This document shows, piece after piece, positions 36,340-48,997 of a stretch of 64,000 bases of DNA. This DNA comes from Tetrastigma voinierianum (lineage: Eukaryota; Streptophyta; Magnoliopsida; Vitales; Vitaceae), in assembly GCA_016808115.1 (NCBI GenBank), contig JAEQBH010000034.1, positions 1 through 64,000 on the forward strand, in the 5' to 3' direction. Each line of letters begins with the position of its first letter. Positions within the stretch are counted from its first letter, which is position 1. A program made the position numbers and the translations under genes. The notes under the pieces are model-generated. The model saw only the letters and a program-made list of their open reading frames with translations. It was not told where the DNA came from and made no database searches.

Positions 36340-38510
36340 CCTTACAACCTCTCTTGTTATATTTGTCAGTTTCAGATGTCTCTTTAGGGTGCATGCTAGC
36401 TCACTTGATGATTCCTAAGTATAGGAGCGAAGTTATCTATTATCCGAGTAAGAGGATGTTAGAGTATGAGACGAGGTACATTATGATTGAGAGTCGCTAG
36501 GGGCTTTAGTTCAGCCACTGAGATCGAGACATTACATGACGAGTATCTCGTGCAAATTGCTTCGTTTAGATCCTCCGAGATATCCGCTTGACATACCAAA
36601 GCTGACGAGCACTTATGAGATGGCTTGTACTTTTGACAGAGTTTGATATTCAGTATGTCACTCAAAAGTCTATAAAAGGGAGTGTGTTAGCAAGGCATCA
36701 CTGGCCTCACTCCCACATCGACAAAGAGAGTGATTGATGATGATTTTCCTGACGAGGAGATCGAAGTAGGGGTGACTAGTCTGTCTGGTTGGCGCATGTA
36801 CTTGATGGTGTAGCTAACCATTCCGATATGGTATGTGTTCTATTGATTTCTCCGCATGGCGATCATATCCCGAGATCGCCTGGTTGCTCATGGATTGTTA
36901 TCCGACCACGAATAACATCAAGTGAGTACGAGGCATGTATCCTTTCGGGTTAGACTCCGCACTGAGTCTCGATTAGGAAAATTAAGATATCTTGGTGATT
37001 CTAATCTAGTGATTAGACGCATCCATGGTGATCGAAGGCGTAGATGAAGCTTAGCCATATCATGCTTTATTTAGAGTTACTAGTAGGAGGTTTCACGACC
37101 GAGCTACACTCACCTACCTAGAGCTGTGAGAATCGCCTTTGCCAATGCTCGCTACTTTGGCTTCCATGATTGACATTCTGGCTGGGTGTGGTAGTTCGCC
37201 CGCTAATCGAGACTAGAAGTGTTCCCGCTATTGTTGCTTAACTGACGTAGCCCAGGGTTTGATGATGGTCCGTCATGGTATCATGATATTTATCATTTTC
37301 TTATATGGCACATACCCGAGGCCGTGACTCAAGGACAAGAGAGCTTGAGCGCTCGCCACCCGCTTTCAGGATACATGGAGAGACACTATACAAAGTATTA
37401 ACCGATGGTGTGTTATTGTTGTGCTTAGATAGAGATTCAGCTAACTTGGTGATGAGATAGGTCCATGCCAGAGTTTGTGGTCCCCACATGGGAGGACATA
37501 TGTTGGCTCGTAAGATTATGAGGACTGGCTATTTTTGGTTGACCATGAAGACAAATTGTTGTCAGCTTGTTCAGAGATGTACAAAGTGTCAAATGCATGG
37601 AGATCTCATACACGTTCCACCATCAAAGTTGCATGCATTGACCTCACTCTCGCCGCATTAGCATAGATATTATCAAGATTTCAATAAGTGTTCTAGTGGT
37701 CATGAATTCATTCTAGTCGCTTATTGATTATTTCACGGCGGGTGGAGGCCACTTCTATGCAAAGCTAAATGCGACCAAAGTGGCCACCTTTATCGTGACG
37801 CACATTATCCGTAGACATGGGGTTCTCATGAGTTGACATTCCAAGACAGAGGTGTGCATTTCAGGGGTGAGGTTGACATCTCGGCTTATAGAGATATGGC
37901 ATCCAAAGATACGCATCGTCCGCGTATAGGCCGCAGACAACAGGCAAGAGGAGGTCAACAAGAATATTAAGAGGATTCTGCGCAAGATGATTGAGACTTC
38001 TCGAGATTGGTCCGAGAAGCTTCCTTTCACATTTTGGGCGTATCACACCTCCTTTCGCACTTCTACAGGAGCCACACCTTACTCTCTAGTTTATGGCATG
38101 GAGGCAGTTTTGCCCGTTGAGATAGAGATGGATCCCCGAGAGTAGCCCTGAGCAAGAGATTTCGTGAGGCTTTTTGAGTGGGTTCGCCACGACTGGGATC
38201 AATCCTAGCCTATTAGATGAGAGGAGATTGAGAGTCACACCATATTCAGCTTACTAAAGGAAGATGGCCCGCGCTTCAAAAGCGAGTCAAGCCTAGGACC
38301 ACTACAACGAGGCGACCAGGGTTTTGAGAGTCCTCGCAGGATTAGTCATCGACCTCAGAGGGAAGTTTAGACCCAACCGGAGCGACTCATTATTGGGGAG
38401 TCGAATTCTAGAGGGAGCTGCATGGCGATGGACTTAGATGGAAATCCAATTCTTAGAGCTTCAACCAATGTGGATCAACTCGAAAAGTTTTACGCTTGAG
38501 ACCTCGTCGC
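36340..38510 (+). pseudogene. gypsy pol remnant: RNase H, second RNase H, integrase
   Basis: Recognisable parts in order: an RNase H segment at 36350-36495 (LYLSVSDVSLGCML and YYPSKRMLEYETRY); its end with EFDIQYVTQKSIKG near 36640-36680; a DDDFPDEE linker and SGWRMY start of a second, archaeal-type RNase H near 36740-36830; an integrase zinc-binding region at 37461-37620 (VCGPHMGGHMLARKI, then Cys pairs); the integrase core with a DYFT segment near 37725 and an RGVHFRGEVD segment near 37850; and NIKRILRKMIETSRDW to YSLVYGMEAVLPVEIEMD at 37960-38130. The C-terminal end reads NVDQL-KFYA and a stop near 38500. Many frameshifts and stops make it non-functional. The upstream RT is missing, presumably displaced or lost at the nested insertion. 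Two RNase H domains point to the Tat lineage. Confidence 0.75.
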
Positions 38511-38519
38511 AGGATGCGT

Positions 38520-39088
38520 GGCCATCATTTTGCTAGCCATATACCCATCACTTGTTACTCACTTTTTTTTTTTTTTTTTTTACCTTTGCTAGCCCATTGA
38601 GCCTCACACGCGCATTTTGGCCTATTTTTTCTCTTATAGCCCTGCTTACTTTTTCATACCGGGATAGGGGCCCTTGGGCGCTGATGCCTTGGGCGTTAGG
38701 GATCTTCTGAAAGCTATGGACACATTGACATGTTCTTTATATCGCCTTACCACATTCACTTCCTTATATCCGTTCCATTTCATAGTTTCTATGTTTTCAC
38801 CACTTTCTTTCTATCTGACTTCTTGTTCTATCTCATTCTTTCCCACTTAGATTGGTGATCTATTCATTTTACTTCATGGGGGGTTTTTCATGTCATCCCT
38901 TCACTCATTCCATCGACATTTATTCGGAGACTTTTAGTTTGAGAGACTTATGTCATTTCCATCGAGTTGTTTTATTTACCTTCGTGCTTGGAGATATATG
39001 TTCATTTATTGCCATATTGGTTTGTCGTCATTGTCATGTCTATGCGCAAAAAAAAAAAAGAAAAAGAAAAAAAAGAAAAAGAAACAAA

Positions 39089-39151
<63 letters not shown>

Positions 39152-40380
39152 GCGCACGTATATGTATTTAGTATATATTCCTGAGTTCGTATGTGGATTT
39201 ATGAGGACTGGCTGTCTTTAAGTATGTATTACTTGTGAGAGTTCGTATGTGGGCTTTCTGAGATCCTAGTATCATGTGTTTAGTTTGAGATTTTATTAGT
39301 GGTATATGAGATGACCGATCATCTCTTAGGGGCTCCGAGTTAGTGTCATATTCATCATCCAATTTGTCAATTTACATGTCTTCCCATGCAAAGGATTCGG
39401 GTAGATTCATCATATCATCACGCTTTTTCCATATCAAGTATTTATCTTCGACTTCATACCTCTCATTTTCATACATTTATCACCCTCTATATGTTTATTG
39501 GTTTCTGAGTTTGATGTTTCACTTACATCATTTTCGATCTTACCTATCTCACCATATGTTACACTTTTTAAAATACATCATTGTTATTAGTACTTACTGA
39601 TGTTCTTGTGTCCCTGGCTCATGAGACTTCTTATGCATGTGGCATTCCACACACGAGGGCATGGGGTTGATCATTGAGTGTTTGAGCCTAGTTTCCCTTC
39701 ATTTCTTTTACCTTATCACCCTAAGCCTACATTACGATCCGTGTCATAAGACCACCCTGAGACCATGGGATTTAACATTTTCTTTGACAACATCTACTTT
39801 GAAAGGTATTTGAGACTTGGTTGATATTTGGACATTATTATGTGGCTTTTTCTAGGAGATGCCTTGCTAGCGTTGGGATCCATTTCTAGTTATGGTTCTA
39901 GATGACTCGAGGTTGCCTTTTGTTATTGGGGGATGTAAAGATTTAGACTGATTCCTCGACATGCCATACTGGGGCATACCCCCTATCTGTTAAGATCATT
40001 AGGACGTGTTTGTTTGTGCAGACGCATTTTGCCGAGATGTCGGGTTTCATATTTTGATATTTAAAGCTCTCATCACATCTCTACTGATGACATACATATC
40101 ATACTGGAAAGCACATCCCTTATCCGCCAAGATCATCAAGAATTTGTTTGTTTGTGCATACAATCGTTATCGAGAGGATGAGTCTTGTTATGACATTTTC
40201 GGGATTTCATCATGTTTTGATAGATGCCACACTAGGGCATATCCCTTAACTTTTGGGATCATTTGGACGTGGTTGGTTTGTCCAGACAGTTCTTATCGAT
40301 GATATGAGCCATTGTTATGACATTTTGCATTGGCCATGTTATGTTGATGTCATATCGGGGCATACCCCTAACTTCACCTT
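38520..40380 (+). other. 3' non-coding region of the Tat-like element
   Basis: No coding region. It contains a poly-T run (38563-38581), an A/G-rich run at 39050-39091 and an (AT)n tract at 39092-39144. Long 3' untranslated regions between integrase and LTR are usual in the Tat/Ogre lineage. Open frames crossing the AT tract are artefacts of low complexity. Confidence 0.45.
39092..39144. repeat. (AT)n microsatellite
   Basis: About 53 bp of pure AT dinucleotides, directly after an A-rich stretch. Confidence 0.9.
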
Positions 40381-41400
40381 TAGTATCTTCGCTTCCGCTC
40401 GACTTCGCCTATATGGATAAGATGTTTAGACTTTCATCCGCATCACATTTGCTGAAGACAACAGTCAGACGCTCGCACTTGCCGTGATATCGTGCTCGTG
40501 ACTTCGCCTTTATATAGATTAGATGTTCAGACTTCATCTGCATCACATTCGCCAGCTAATCGCTGGTGTAAGACGCTCCGCATTCTCGCCTTTGCATATC
40601 GTGCGCTCAGACTTCATCTCGCATCACATTCGCTAAAGACTGCGGCCGACGTTCTCGCACTGCCTTCGTGAGATATCGTGCATTCAGACTTCGCTTTATA
40701 TGTATAAGATGTTCGTGACTTCATCCGCATCACATTCGCTAGCACCGCAGTCGACATTCAAGTTCGCCTTCCGTGATATCGTGCCTCGCACTTCGCTCGC
40801 ATAGATAAGATGTTCAGACTTCATCTACATCACATCTGACAAGACCGCTAGCCGACGCTCAGACTCGCTCGTGATATCGCTGCCCCGACTCGCCTTTATA
40901 TGGATCAGATGTTCCGCACTTCATCCGTGATCACATCTTCGCTAGCAATCACGGCTAAACGTCAGACTTCGCCTTCTCGCATATCGTGCTCGACCGCCTT
41001 TATATGGATCAGATGTTCAGACTTCATCTACATCACATTTACTAGCACAACAAGTCAAACGCTCAAAGCCATTTTCGCATATCGCGCTCAGACTTCGCTT
41101 TATATGGATCGATGTTCAAACTTCATTTCCAGAATCACATTCGATAGCACCACAACTAAACATTTTAGACTTCATCTTCTCGCATAATGTGTCTGGGACT
41201 TCGCCTTTGTATGGATTGGGGAGTGTTCAGACTTCATCCGCATCACATTCGCTAGCTCGCCAGATCGCACGCTCGCACTTCGCCTTTCTCGCAGACGCGT
41301 CGACTTCTCGCCTTCACGGATCGATGTTCATAATTTCCATTTGCATCACATTTGCTAGCTACCAAAGAAAGCCGCATATCTCCGATGCCTTCACCATAGT
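40380..41400 (+). repeat. ~100 bp tandem repeat array in the Tat 3' region
   Basis: About ten units, each with 'gacttcgcctttatatgga', 'agatgttcagacttcatc', 'catcacattcgctagca' and a gatatcgtgctc segment. Starts near 40402, 40501, 40590, 40687, 40790, 40888, 40992, 41091, 41191 and 41276 give a period near 100 bp. Units diverge by substitutions and small indels. Tandem repeats in this position are a known trait of Tat/Ogre elements and a recognised seed of satellite DNA. Confidence 0.75.
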
Positions 41401-41889
41401 TTAGAACTCTAAGATTTCATCTTTATCGTGAGATATATCGCTACTCAATATTCATGGTCATTAATATCGCACACTTTGATCACACGGCTTATTTCCTATA
41501 TCGCACTCCGCTTGCTAGCTCATGAGTTTGTCCATGACGGGTGTTGATCGCTATACGGTGCACATGACCATTCTAGTATCCATGGCTAGCCGACTACCGT
41601 TTCGCATTTCGACATACGTGCTTGACCTTGGAGAGGACCTTCTTAGATGAGGTCGATCTACATCACGTGGGTGACTATAGGTTATCTTATTTTTTTGTTG
41701 TCCACTCTGGGGTGTTCAGTACTTTCAGTTTTACTTTAGTGTCCCTTGACACACTTTTAGGTCTTTTCTTCTCGATAGAATTCATCTCACTTCACTCACT
41801 TTTCACACATCTGTTACTTCATTGTTCATGTTCTGCTACACCATGAACTCTATCGAAGAGGAGCATTCAGAGACTCCAAATCTTGAGGC

Positions 41890-43657
41890 TTAAGATTTTT
41901 TTCTTTTGTATGGCGCAATCCCACATCGAAAATTAAGGCGAGAGGTGCGTAATTCCCACATTTTGAGCTTAAGATTTTTTTCTCAGGAGGAGAATTCCAC
42001 ATCGAAATTTACAAGGGAGAGAGCTCTCCTTTCCCTATAAAGTACCTTCCTCGATTCGAGGGAAAAGTAAAACCACAGCCGTTTCCACCAAAAAGGTTGA
42101 GACCCTAATGACCCTTCATTAAATATTTTTTCGGTAATAAATTGGCACATGGGCCTATATAATTTAGGCCCTATTAGTTCCTTAAATTTATTTTCTTAAG
42201 GAGGCTATGGGTCTTCCCCCATATTGAGTGGGAGGTCCTAAGTGGTCTCAAAGTTTAAAGGTTTGAGGGCCTGAGGAAATCTTGGGTCAGGGGGTACTGA
42301 GATAATCTCGGGCTTTATGCAATTTCACTGAGGTATTTGGTCCCAGAACCACCCGTCTACCGTGCTTTTTTTCGACTTTCTTTATTCTTTATATAGTTAC
42401 CTTTAATAGTCTTGTATATATATATTTGTCATTTAATTTATAGTCTTATTATTTTATTTTCCTTGTAAGTATATTGTTGTTTTTTGTTTATTTAATTAAA
42501 TTGGTTGTTTTTATTTTTATTTTTTTTATATTCAATTTATTTTTCCTTTAACATATGAACTATCACCCACCCTTAATTTAATAAAATCCCCAAATTAAAA
42601 AAACAAAATTCAAGTTCTAAATTTTCATTTCAATTTTAAGTGTCCAAATTTTAAAATTCAAATTCCAAATTTCTCATTTTCAAAATTCAAATTTTCTCAA
42701 TTTTAAAATCTGTCCTCCAAATCTCAAATTTCAAATTTTCAATGTTTCAATTTCAAAATTGCAAATCTTTAATTTCAAAATCAAGTGTCATAATTTCAAA
42801 ATTCAAGTTCCATAATTTCCACCTAATTTTAAGTTTATAATTTCAAATTTACAAAATTTATAATTTTAAAATTCGTTTATCAATCAAATTTCAAAATTTC
42901 ACTTCAAGATTCATTGTCTCTATTCTTAAATTTTGAAAATTCATAATTTCTAAATTCCAGCCCCAAAAATCTCAAATTTCAAATTTCAACTTCAAACTCC
43001 AATTTTCAAACTTCACTTCAAACCTGGTCTTCAAAAATCTCAAACACACTGCTAATTCTACAATTCCAATAAAATGGAATCTGGGAGTTAATTTGTGTAA
43101 CATATAAATGGGTTTGGGTGGGGCCCCATATATTCCATTTTAATAAATAATTTGACATATGATTTATAACCACTTCTAATTAAATAGCTAGATTGCTATC
43201 GCACTAACATCGCTTCTCAAATCGATAAATGTAGCTTTCTAACATATCGTCAAGTGCATACATTTTCTTATAATGACTTTGCTTCGATTATTTATTTGAA
43301 GGTCTTGTATGCTTTTTGTATTGTTATTGCTTATCTTCTAGATTCATTAGTTGATTAGTCAAACCATATTTTATTTAGTTTGTTTAGTGAGACCGACTTT
43401 AAAGGATTAGAGGGGTGCTACGCTTCCATCGTACCTTCCGAATATAACTCGACCTGACCTAGACTCCTGCTTCCCATACCGCCTTTTCTACAAGAGTCAA
43501 GATGCAGTTTCTTTTTCTTCTTATCTTTGTTTCCTTTAAAAAAAAAATAATAATACATGATCTAAACCGCTTTTCTAAAATCGATTTTTTTAAATAAAAA
43601 AATGAGTCTCGCCTTTTTAGTGGGAAACACATAATAGCCAAAAATGCGGGGTCCACA
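41890..43657 (+). repeat. 3' LTR of the Tat-like element (start approximate)
   Basis: The phrase 'cttaagatttttttct' followed by 'cccacatcgaaa' or 'ttccacatcgaaa' occurs twice in tandem (41890-42025). It marks the polypurine/LTR start region, but the exact first base is unclear. A TATA-like 'ccctataaag' follows at 42034. A degenerate caaattt/aaaattc tract fills 42590-43040. The end is ggggtccaca at 43657. The last 430 bp match the truncated 5' LTR at 25563-26010. Confidence 0.55.
42590..43040. repeat. degenerate CAAATTT/AAAATTC simple repeat
   Basis: A 450 bp tract built from variants of tcaaattt and caaaattc, with no fixed period. It lies within the 3' LTR and has no counterpart in the truncated 5' LTR. 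Confidence 0.6.
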
Positions 43658-46600
43658 CCATGTTTTTAGTTTCTACAAGTCAAATGTTGGAAGTTTTCAC
43701 ATATTAAATTTGGCTTATTATTTTTTCCTCTGATTTTATTAGCTTCAATTAAAATCTTTCTTTAGTCAACATTCATGCAGAAAATAAAGAGTAATAGGTA
43801 ATTCTCTTTCATTTATTTTTTATACTTAACTAATTAAGATATAAAGGATTGAAAAGGATTTGTGAAATATGAGTTTCAATAAGGTTAAAGATTTACCTTA
43901 AGAAAAAAAGTTAACAAATTTAATCTAGTAAACATACTAGGGTTTAGAAAATTTGAATTTATAAATATAATAGTGTATTAAGTTTGAATTATACATTTTC
44001 AGAACAATTTGAACTTCATTAAATTTGATTCAACTTGATTTAGAGTGCCACCCCAAGGTAAACATACGTTTAGTCTCACTTGAACTTGGAAAGTTTTAGG
44101 AAATAAAAATTATATGGAAAATGATTTTATAATGTTTGATTGTACAATAGAAAATATAAAAGAGTAATGAGAGACCGTAAAATTCTCAAAATTTTACATA
44201 TTTTTAGATTTTTTAGTCCTTATATAATAAAGAGAAACAAATAAAATGAGTTCAAATAAACATATAACATTAATTTATTATATATAAACCTATGTTTTTA
44301 TTTTCCTTCAACTTTTTCTCCCACTTTTCTCTTTATCAATCCAAGATTGACAAAACTTTTGGATTGATAATGACATGATTTGAGTTTATTAACACTTTTA
44401 GATTGATAACCACAAAATTTGAGTTGATTATAACCAAGGAACAAAAAATTGTTAATATCGACCGACATATCAAATATCGGTTGATATATCGGATATCAGC
44501 CGATATCGATACGATATTGTGAAATAATAGTCGATTGGTCTAAATATCGGTATAATATTTGAAAAATCGCCGATATTTCGACGAAATATCGAAAAATGTT
44601 TATATTTCGTTGAAATACCGAAAGTGTACCTCACGCGCACTTTCGGTAAAATATCGGTAAATATCAGGGATTATTTACAAACTCACTATAAATACCCCTA
44701 AAATCATACAATTTATTTACAAACTCATCCATCAGCATCCAAACTCCATTTGACTCTCAAATTATTTTTTTTTTGTGATCTATCTTAATATTTTAAAGAT
44801 CTTGTTTTGAATATTGTCTTCAACAAGATGAGATCCCTTCATCAAATAATATAATGGCTCACACGGCCTTTCATTTTATTTTTAAAAGACTATTGTAATG
44901 TAATTCTATCGATAAATTATAAATGATCAAGCTAACAAAGGCGTATTTTGTTTATTTATGTCTTTTTCATAGTTTAACAAAGTATTTCCATTAATTTCAA
45001 AGTATTTTTGTTAATTTTCGCTTTACCAATATTTTTATCAAAATATCCACCTATATTTCCGATATATTCGTAAAATCTAAGTTACAATATATCCATGATT
45101 ACCTATATTTTGATCCTTGATTATAACACTTTGGATTGATAACGACATAATTTGAGATGATTATCGGATGACAGAAAAACTTTTAGAAAATGCTAATATA
45201 TATATTTGTATTTTAGATCATTTTAAATAAAAAAAAAGTTTTTCATATGTCTAACTTAGTTGGTGAGTGTTCAAAGTTTAAAAAGACATGATATTCAAGA
45301 AGGGGAGGGGTCTTAGGTTCGAGTCTTGGTATAGAACTTTAATACATTGTAATAAAGTGTTTAGTTGTTAATAAAAAATAAATAAAAAGTTTTGAAATTG
45401 TTTAGAAAGTAAAAAATTTCCTTATTAGAATCTTTGATTTGTTACAATTTGGAAAACTATTCGCAACGGGATTCTAGGGGTTTTCAATAGTAAAAGGATT
45501 TGTTTGGATTACACCATAATTGCAATCTCCAAAGCTTATTCTATAGTTTATAAACTTTTAAATTTATTTTCAAAGTATTTTTCTGATTTCAATAAAAAGT
45601 AAAAATTTTCACAATAAAACTCTAACGAGGATTTTGAAGGATATACCGAAGAGTTTTATATAATTGGAAATGAGTACAACTATTGATGGTGTAAGTTGTT
45701 AGATGAATTTTCCATATCATATTTTGTGTTGATTTATGATATTTTTAATTTCATAAAGATTAATTAATGTACGAGGACAAAACTAAAAGTTGGTGATCAA
45801 GTGGTAGTTAAAGATTAATTTTGAAAATTAAGAGGGTGGTTGGTAAGTCAACTCATCATGATAACATGAGTTAATAATTTAATTTAAATCATAAATAAAT
45901 TGCATGTATTTGATAAAATAATTTAATACCAAATTTATAAATATAACTCTAAATATTAACCTATTTATAATCTTAATCATTTTTCTGTTTAATTTATCCA
46001 CATTGGATAGTCTATTTTGCAACTATAATTTCACACCCATAATTCATGTTTTGTATTAAACCTATCTTAATTAGTTAGTACTACAATACTTTAAAATATG
46101 GATATTTAACAAATAAATTTATTGTTTAAGATTAATGAAAATAAATATTAGTTTTTTTTAAAGGAGTTTTTATTTTTGGACTTTGATTGATCGGTTGGCA
46201 TACTTTGTGGATTCAGTCTTCACCATCAACTCTAAAGTGTTCTTTCTACCCATATCCATATTCTACACTTTCTAAGCTTTCCAACAAGACCATGTTTGCA
46301 GAATCGAGTTCTGACAACAAAGCATGTGACAGTTTAAAGAGCAATTGGCTGTGAGGAGCAACCCACGCTATAGCGTGAGTTTTTCATGCTGTAGCATGAT
46401 TTTTCACGTTGCAACGTGAATATGCTCATAAGGTATCAACAGATTGCCATTTTTTACCATGCTGTTAGAGCCATCACGCTACAACGTGGATGTCACGACC
46501 AAAGTTGTTGAAGCCCATTTTCACACGCTCTCTTTGGTTTTGGCCTCAATAAAGGAACGAAATTAGGGAATTTTGAGGGGAGTTTTTAGGAGAGTTCGGG

Positions 46601-47474
46601 GGAGGCTCTCTGGTCCAAAAAAGAGGTCCCTTTGGGTGGAAACACCCTAGGGCAAAGATCTTTTGGGGGAAAAGCTTGAAGAATAAGGAGGTTGAAGAAA
46701 ATGAGATGGGGCTTTTACTCAAAATCGTTTATTCTCATCCTCTTTTTTTTTATGGTTTTCTTTCACTTAGAGATGTTTTAGTTTACTTTCTTAGGGTTTA
46801 GATGTAGCCAAGACTTGAATGTATATATGAATTCTCTTAATTTATATTGATTGATGTATTATTTTCACATGTGTGTTGAGTATTTCATTTAATCTTAATG
46901 TTTGTAGGTATTTGACCAATATTTGTATGATTTGTGGCTTGATTTGAGAATGAGAAGTGATTATTAAGCTAGACTATGAATGATTTACCATCTAATTATC
47001 ATGAGATAGAGATATAAATGAGATTAGGTGTGGTATTATGATTTCTTGAGTTTATTGCATTCTTAGGGTTTCGGGGTTGAGTAGCATGCAAAATAACAAA
47101 TCCTAAGTGAAAGGATGCTTATAAAGATTCACATATACATTAGTGAAATTGTCATCTTCATATGAAAATAGATAAACATTCATTGATTGGGTTAGGAGGT
47201 TCATATATGATTGTTTAGGTGAAATCTATGCCTTAAGGCCTTTTAGACTTTATTGAGTCGTTGTAATTTAGGATTTGCATGCTAGTTTAGTGCAATTTGA
47301 GTATTTTACAGATTTCTTGTCATCTAAATAAAGTCTAACCTAGACTAGAGTCAATACTTAGTAACCCAATTCTCCGTGGGACGATATTGTTAGTTTCATT
47401 TTATTACTTGAGGTGACAAGTGCACTTGCGCATATAGACACACACATTTTATATAACACATTTTGAGCTTATCA
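43658..47474. mobile_element. 3.8 kb LTR-like block, copy 2
   Basis: Homologous to 4874-8690 over its full length, with several small indels that balance out. It contains copies of the palindrome-rich insert (44450-45130), the SINE-like sequence (45248-45395) and the hairpin cluster (46368-46490). The right end 'gagcttatca' again meets the gypsy protease fossil at the same point as copy 1, so both derive from one insertion that was duplicated with the unit. Confidence 0.55.
46368..46490. repeat. palindrome cluster, copy 2
   Basis: It contains cacgctatagcgtg, catgctgtagcatg, cacgttgcaacgtg (perfect 14 bp palindrome) and cacgctacaacgtg. Compared with 7588-7715, the two middle words have different arms, so the long hairpin of copy 1 is replaced by two short self-complementary words. 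Confidence 0.65.
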
Positions 47475-47620
47475 ATAGCCTCTTGTTCTTGTATGTATCG
47501 GTAACATATAAGGATCCATTGTGTGGCTCTAACCCTAACTAGAGGTTCTCATCAAAGAAGGTGGTGGTTGCACGACATGTCTCATAATAATGGCTTTCAT
47601 TCTCAAGTCGTTGTTGCATG
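47475..47620 (-). pseudogene. gypsy aspartic protease fossil, N-terminal part, copy 4
   Basis: Same segment as 8691-8840: minus-strand acidic DEDL-type motif, L-GL-PHNG and K-KR. It is cut by the LTR-like block at 47474. Sequence continues into unit spacer at 47620-47880, which matches 8840-9050. Confidence 0.5.
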
Positions 47621-48008
47621 CCTTCTTTATTTTTGTGGCATAAAGTGATGGATTCTTGAGTGCTTGGCTAAATGCAATTCCCATTAATTTCCTTGGTACA
47701 AGGCTTAGAGAACATTAGTTTACTTTGTGAGGGTCCACCATGTTGTACTATAATTGTGTTAGTTATCATATCCTAAAGTTGTTAGACATATAGTAATACC
47801 ATGGAGGCAGAATTGATATTTTGTCTCTCGACTTGCCCTAACGAAGATGTTCATTGTGCATTATTAAGAGACTTAATCCTTAAAGGGTGAGCAAGCCGTT
47901 GACTTGACTTGACTCAACTATATTTTATTTTTGCTTTTCATATTTGTTCACGAGGGAGAAGATGTGCAAATCTTTATCTTCGATAATTTTGGTAAGTTTG
48001 GTATATAA

Positions 48009-48296
48009 TTGGCCAAAACCATCTTCAATGATCGTTCTTCAATGGATGCAATACCAATTGTTATTGCCAACATGGCCACCAAGAAAGACAAAGTAAAAGA
48101 GTTAGAATGGTTGGAGGAGTTGTGCTACTTTCACACCTCAATTAGTGAGTTGATACTTAAGTTGACATCAAAAATAAAGTGTAATGACTTGCTTGTAGAG
48201 TCTAGGGTTAGAAATGTCGAGAGGGATTTATGGACAAAATATCGTCGGTATATTTATTATCGATCGATGACCGTCAACACAACATCATTTATATAA
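48009..48296 (+). CDS. hypothetical 95-codon open frame, duplicated and broken at 50395-50600
   Basis: The open frame encodes a protein with DAIPIVIANMATKKDKVKEL, ELEWLEELCYF and ISELILKLTSK segments. It looks more protein-like than most frames here. The tandem copy at 50395-50600 is clearly homologous but has an inserted base (giving 'gagtaattag') and further indels, so it is not open. Composition is ordinary and no domain is recognised. It may be a captured host exon or eroded transposon coding sequence, since its 3' end runs into the palindrome-rich repeat (48240 on). Start choice is arbitrary and I would not assume a product. Confidence 0.25.
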   Translation: MAKTIFNDRSSMDAIPIVIANMATKKDKVKELEWLEELCYFHTSISELILKLTSKIKCNDLLVESRVRNVERDLWTKYRRYIYYRSMTVNTTSFI

Positions 48297-48299
48297 TTT

Positions 48300-48995
48300 T
48301 AAAGTGCTTTTGAGAAAAGAAAAATATTTTAAACTTTTTCAAAGTATTTAATTTCATGAATTTTATATAATTTTCGTTTTATCGATATTTATTTGAAAAA
48401 TATTTACTGATATATCCATAAAATTTAAGTATTGATATTTCCGTTGAAATTGACATTTTTATCCTTCATAAAGAACTTCAATATTGAAGGGTGTATTTTC
48501 TTACAATAAGACTTTGCTCTTTCGCTACTAAAGAGGCTAAGATAATAATGGTTGATTATTGTTGTGTATCCTTTTTGTCTTCAAAGAGAGTGTGTGCTTG
48601 CTTGCTTATTTCTCTAAAGGTATAGTAATTGATTTTGCTTTACTATGAGTTGTAAGGTCCATACAGGTGTTGTGTGTTGATTAAGAAATCACATTCTTGT
48701 CATTATCTTTGTTCACATGCTCAATTCAAGTCTAAATACATGTCATTAATTATCTCATCTAATACAGGTGTTGTATTCATTAGGGCATAAAAAACGAGAG
48801 TATTACGACTTATGAAACAAAAGGACAATTTCAAATAAAAAAGTGTTCTCATCGTAATAAAATGATGTTGGTGGTCTAATCATATTTTTTGTGTTATAGG
48901 TGCTGCCTGATCCAATTTGAAATTGGGGAAAAAGAAATTGACGTACATACAATTCAAGCTAAGTGATCAAATTCACCATTTATATAGTTTTTGAA
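48300..48995. other. array-unit spacer
   Basis: Recurs at 50650-51110 and 51790-51900. It includes the 3' half of the palindrome-rich element and the 'aaaatgatgttggtggtctaat' landmark at 48860. No coding region seen. Confidence 0.35.
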
Positions 48996-48997
48996 TA

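Larger units (their letters stand above)
25563..43657 (+). mobile_element. degenerate Tat-like Ty3/gypsy retrotransposon with nested insertion
   Basis: The segment 25563-26010 aligns with the last ~430 bp of an LTR at 43230-43657, sharing 'gatttatttat', 'cgacctgacctagactc' and 'cgcctttt' in the same order. The right end is gggtccaca. The 5' LTR is truncated: only its 3' part is fused to RALF fragment E. Pol remnants occupy 36.3-38.5 kb in the order RNase H, second RNase H, integrase. A long 3' non-coding part (38.5-41.9 kb) with tandem repeats comes before the 3' LTR. A second RNase H and a repeat-rich 3' region are typical of the Tat/Ogre lineage. An 8.5 kb LTR array is inserted at 27391-35888. 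No TSD found. All coding parts are broken. Confidence 0.6.

Noticed and set aside
36150..36340. The N-terminal half of the 116-codon frame at 36150-36500 as a separate protein
   Set aside because: Only the C-terminal half matches RNase H; the start is out-of-frame sequence of the decayed pol region.
38852..39171. Frames ending in repeated Ile-Tyr, and similar ones at 56.6, 58.9 and 60.9 kb
   Set aside because: They are translations of (AT)n microsatellites.
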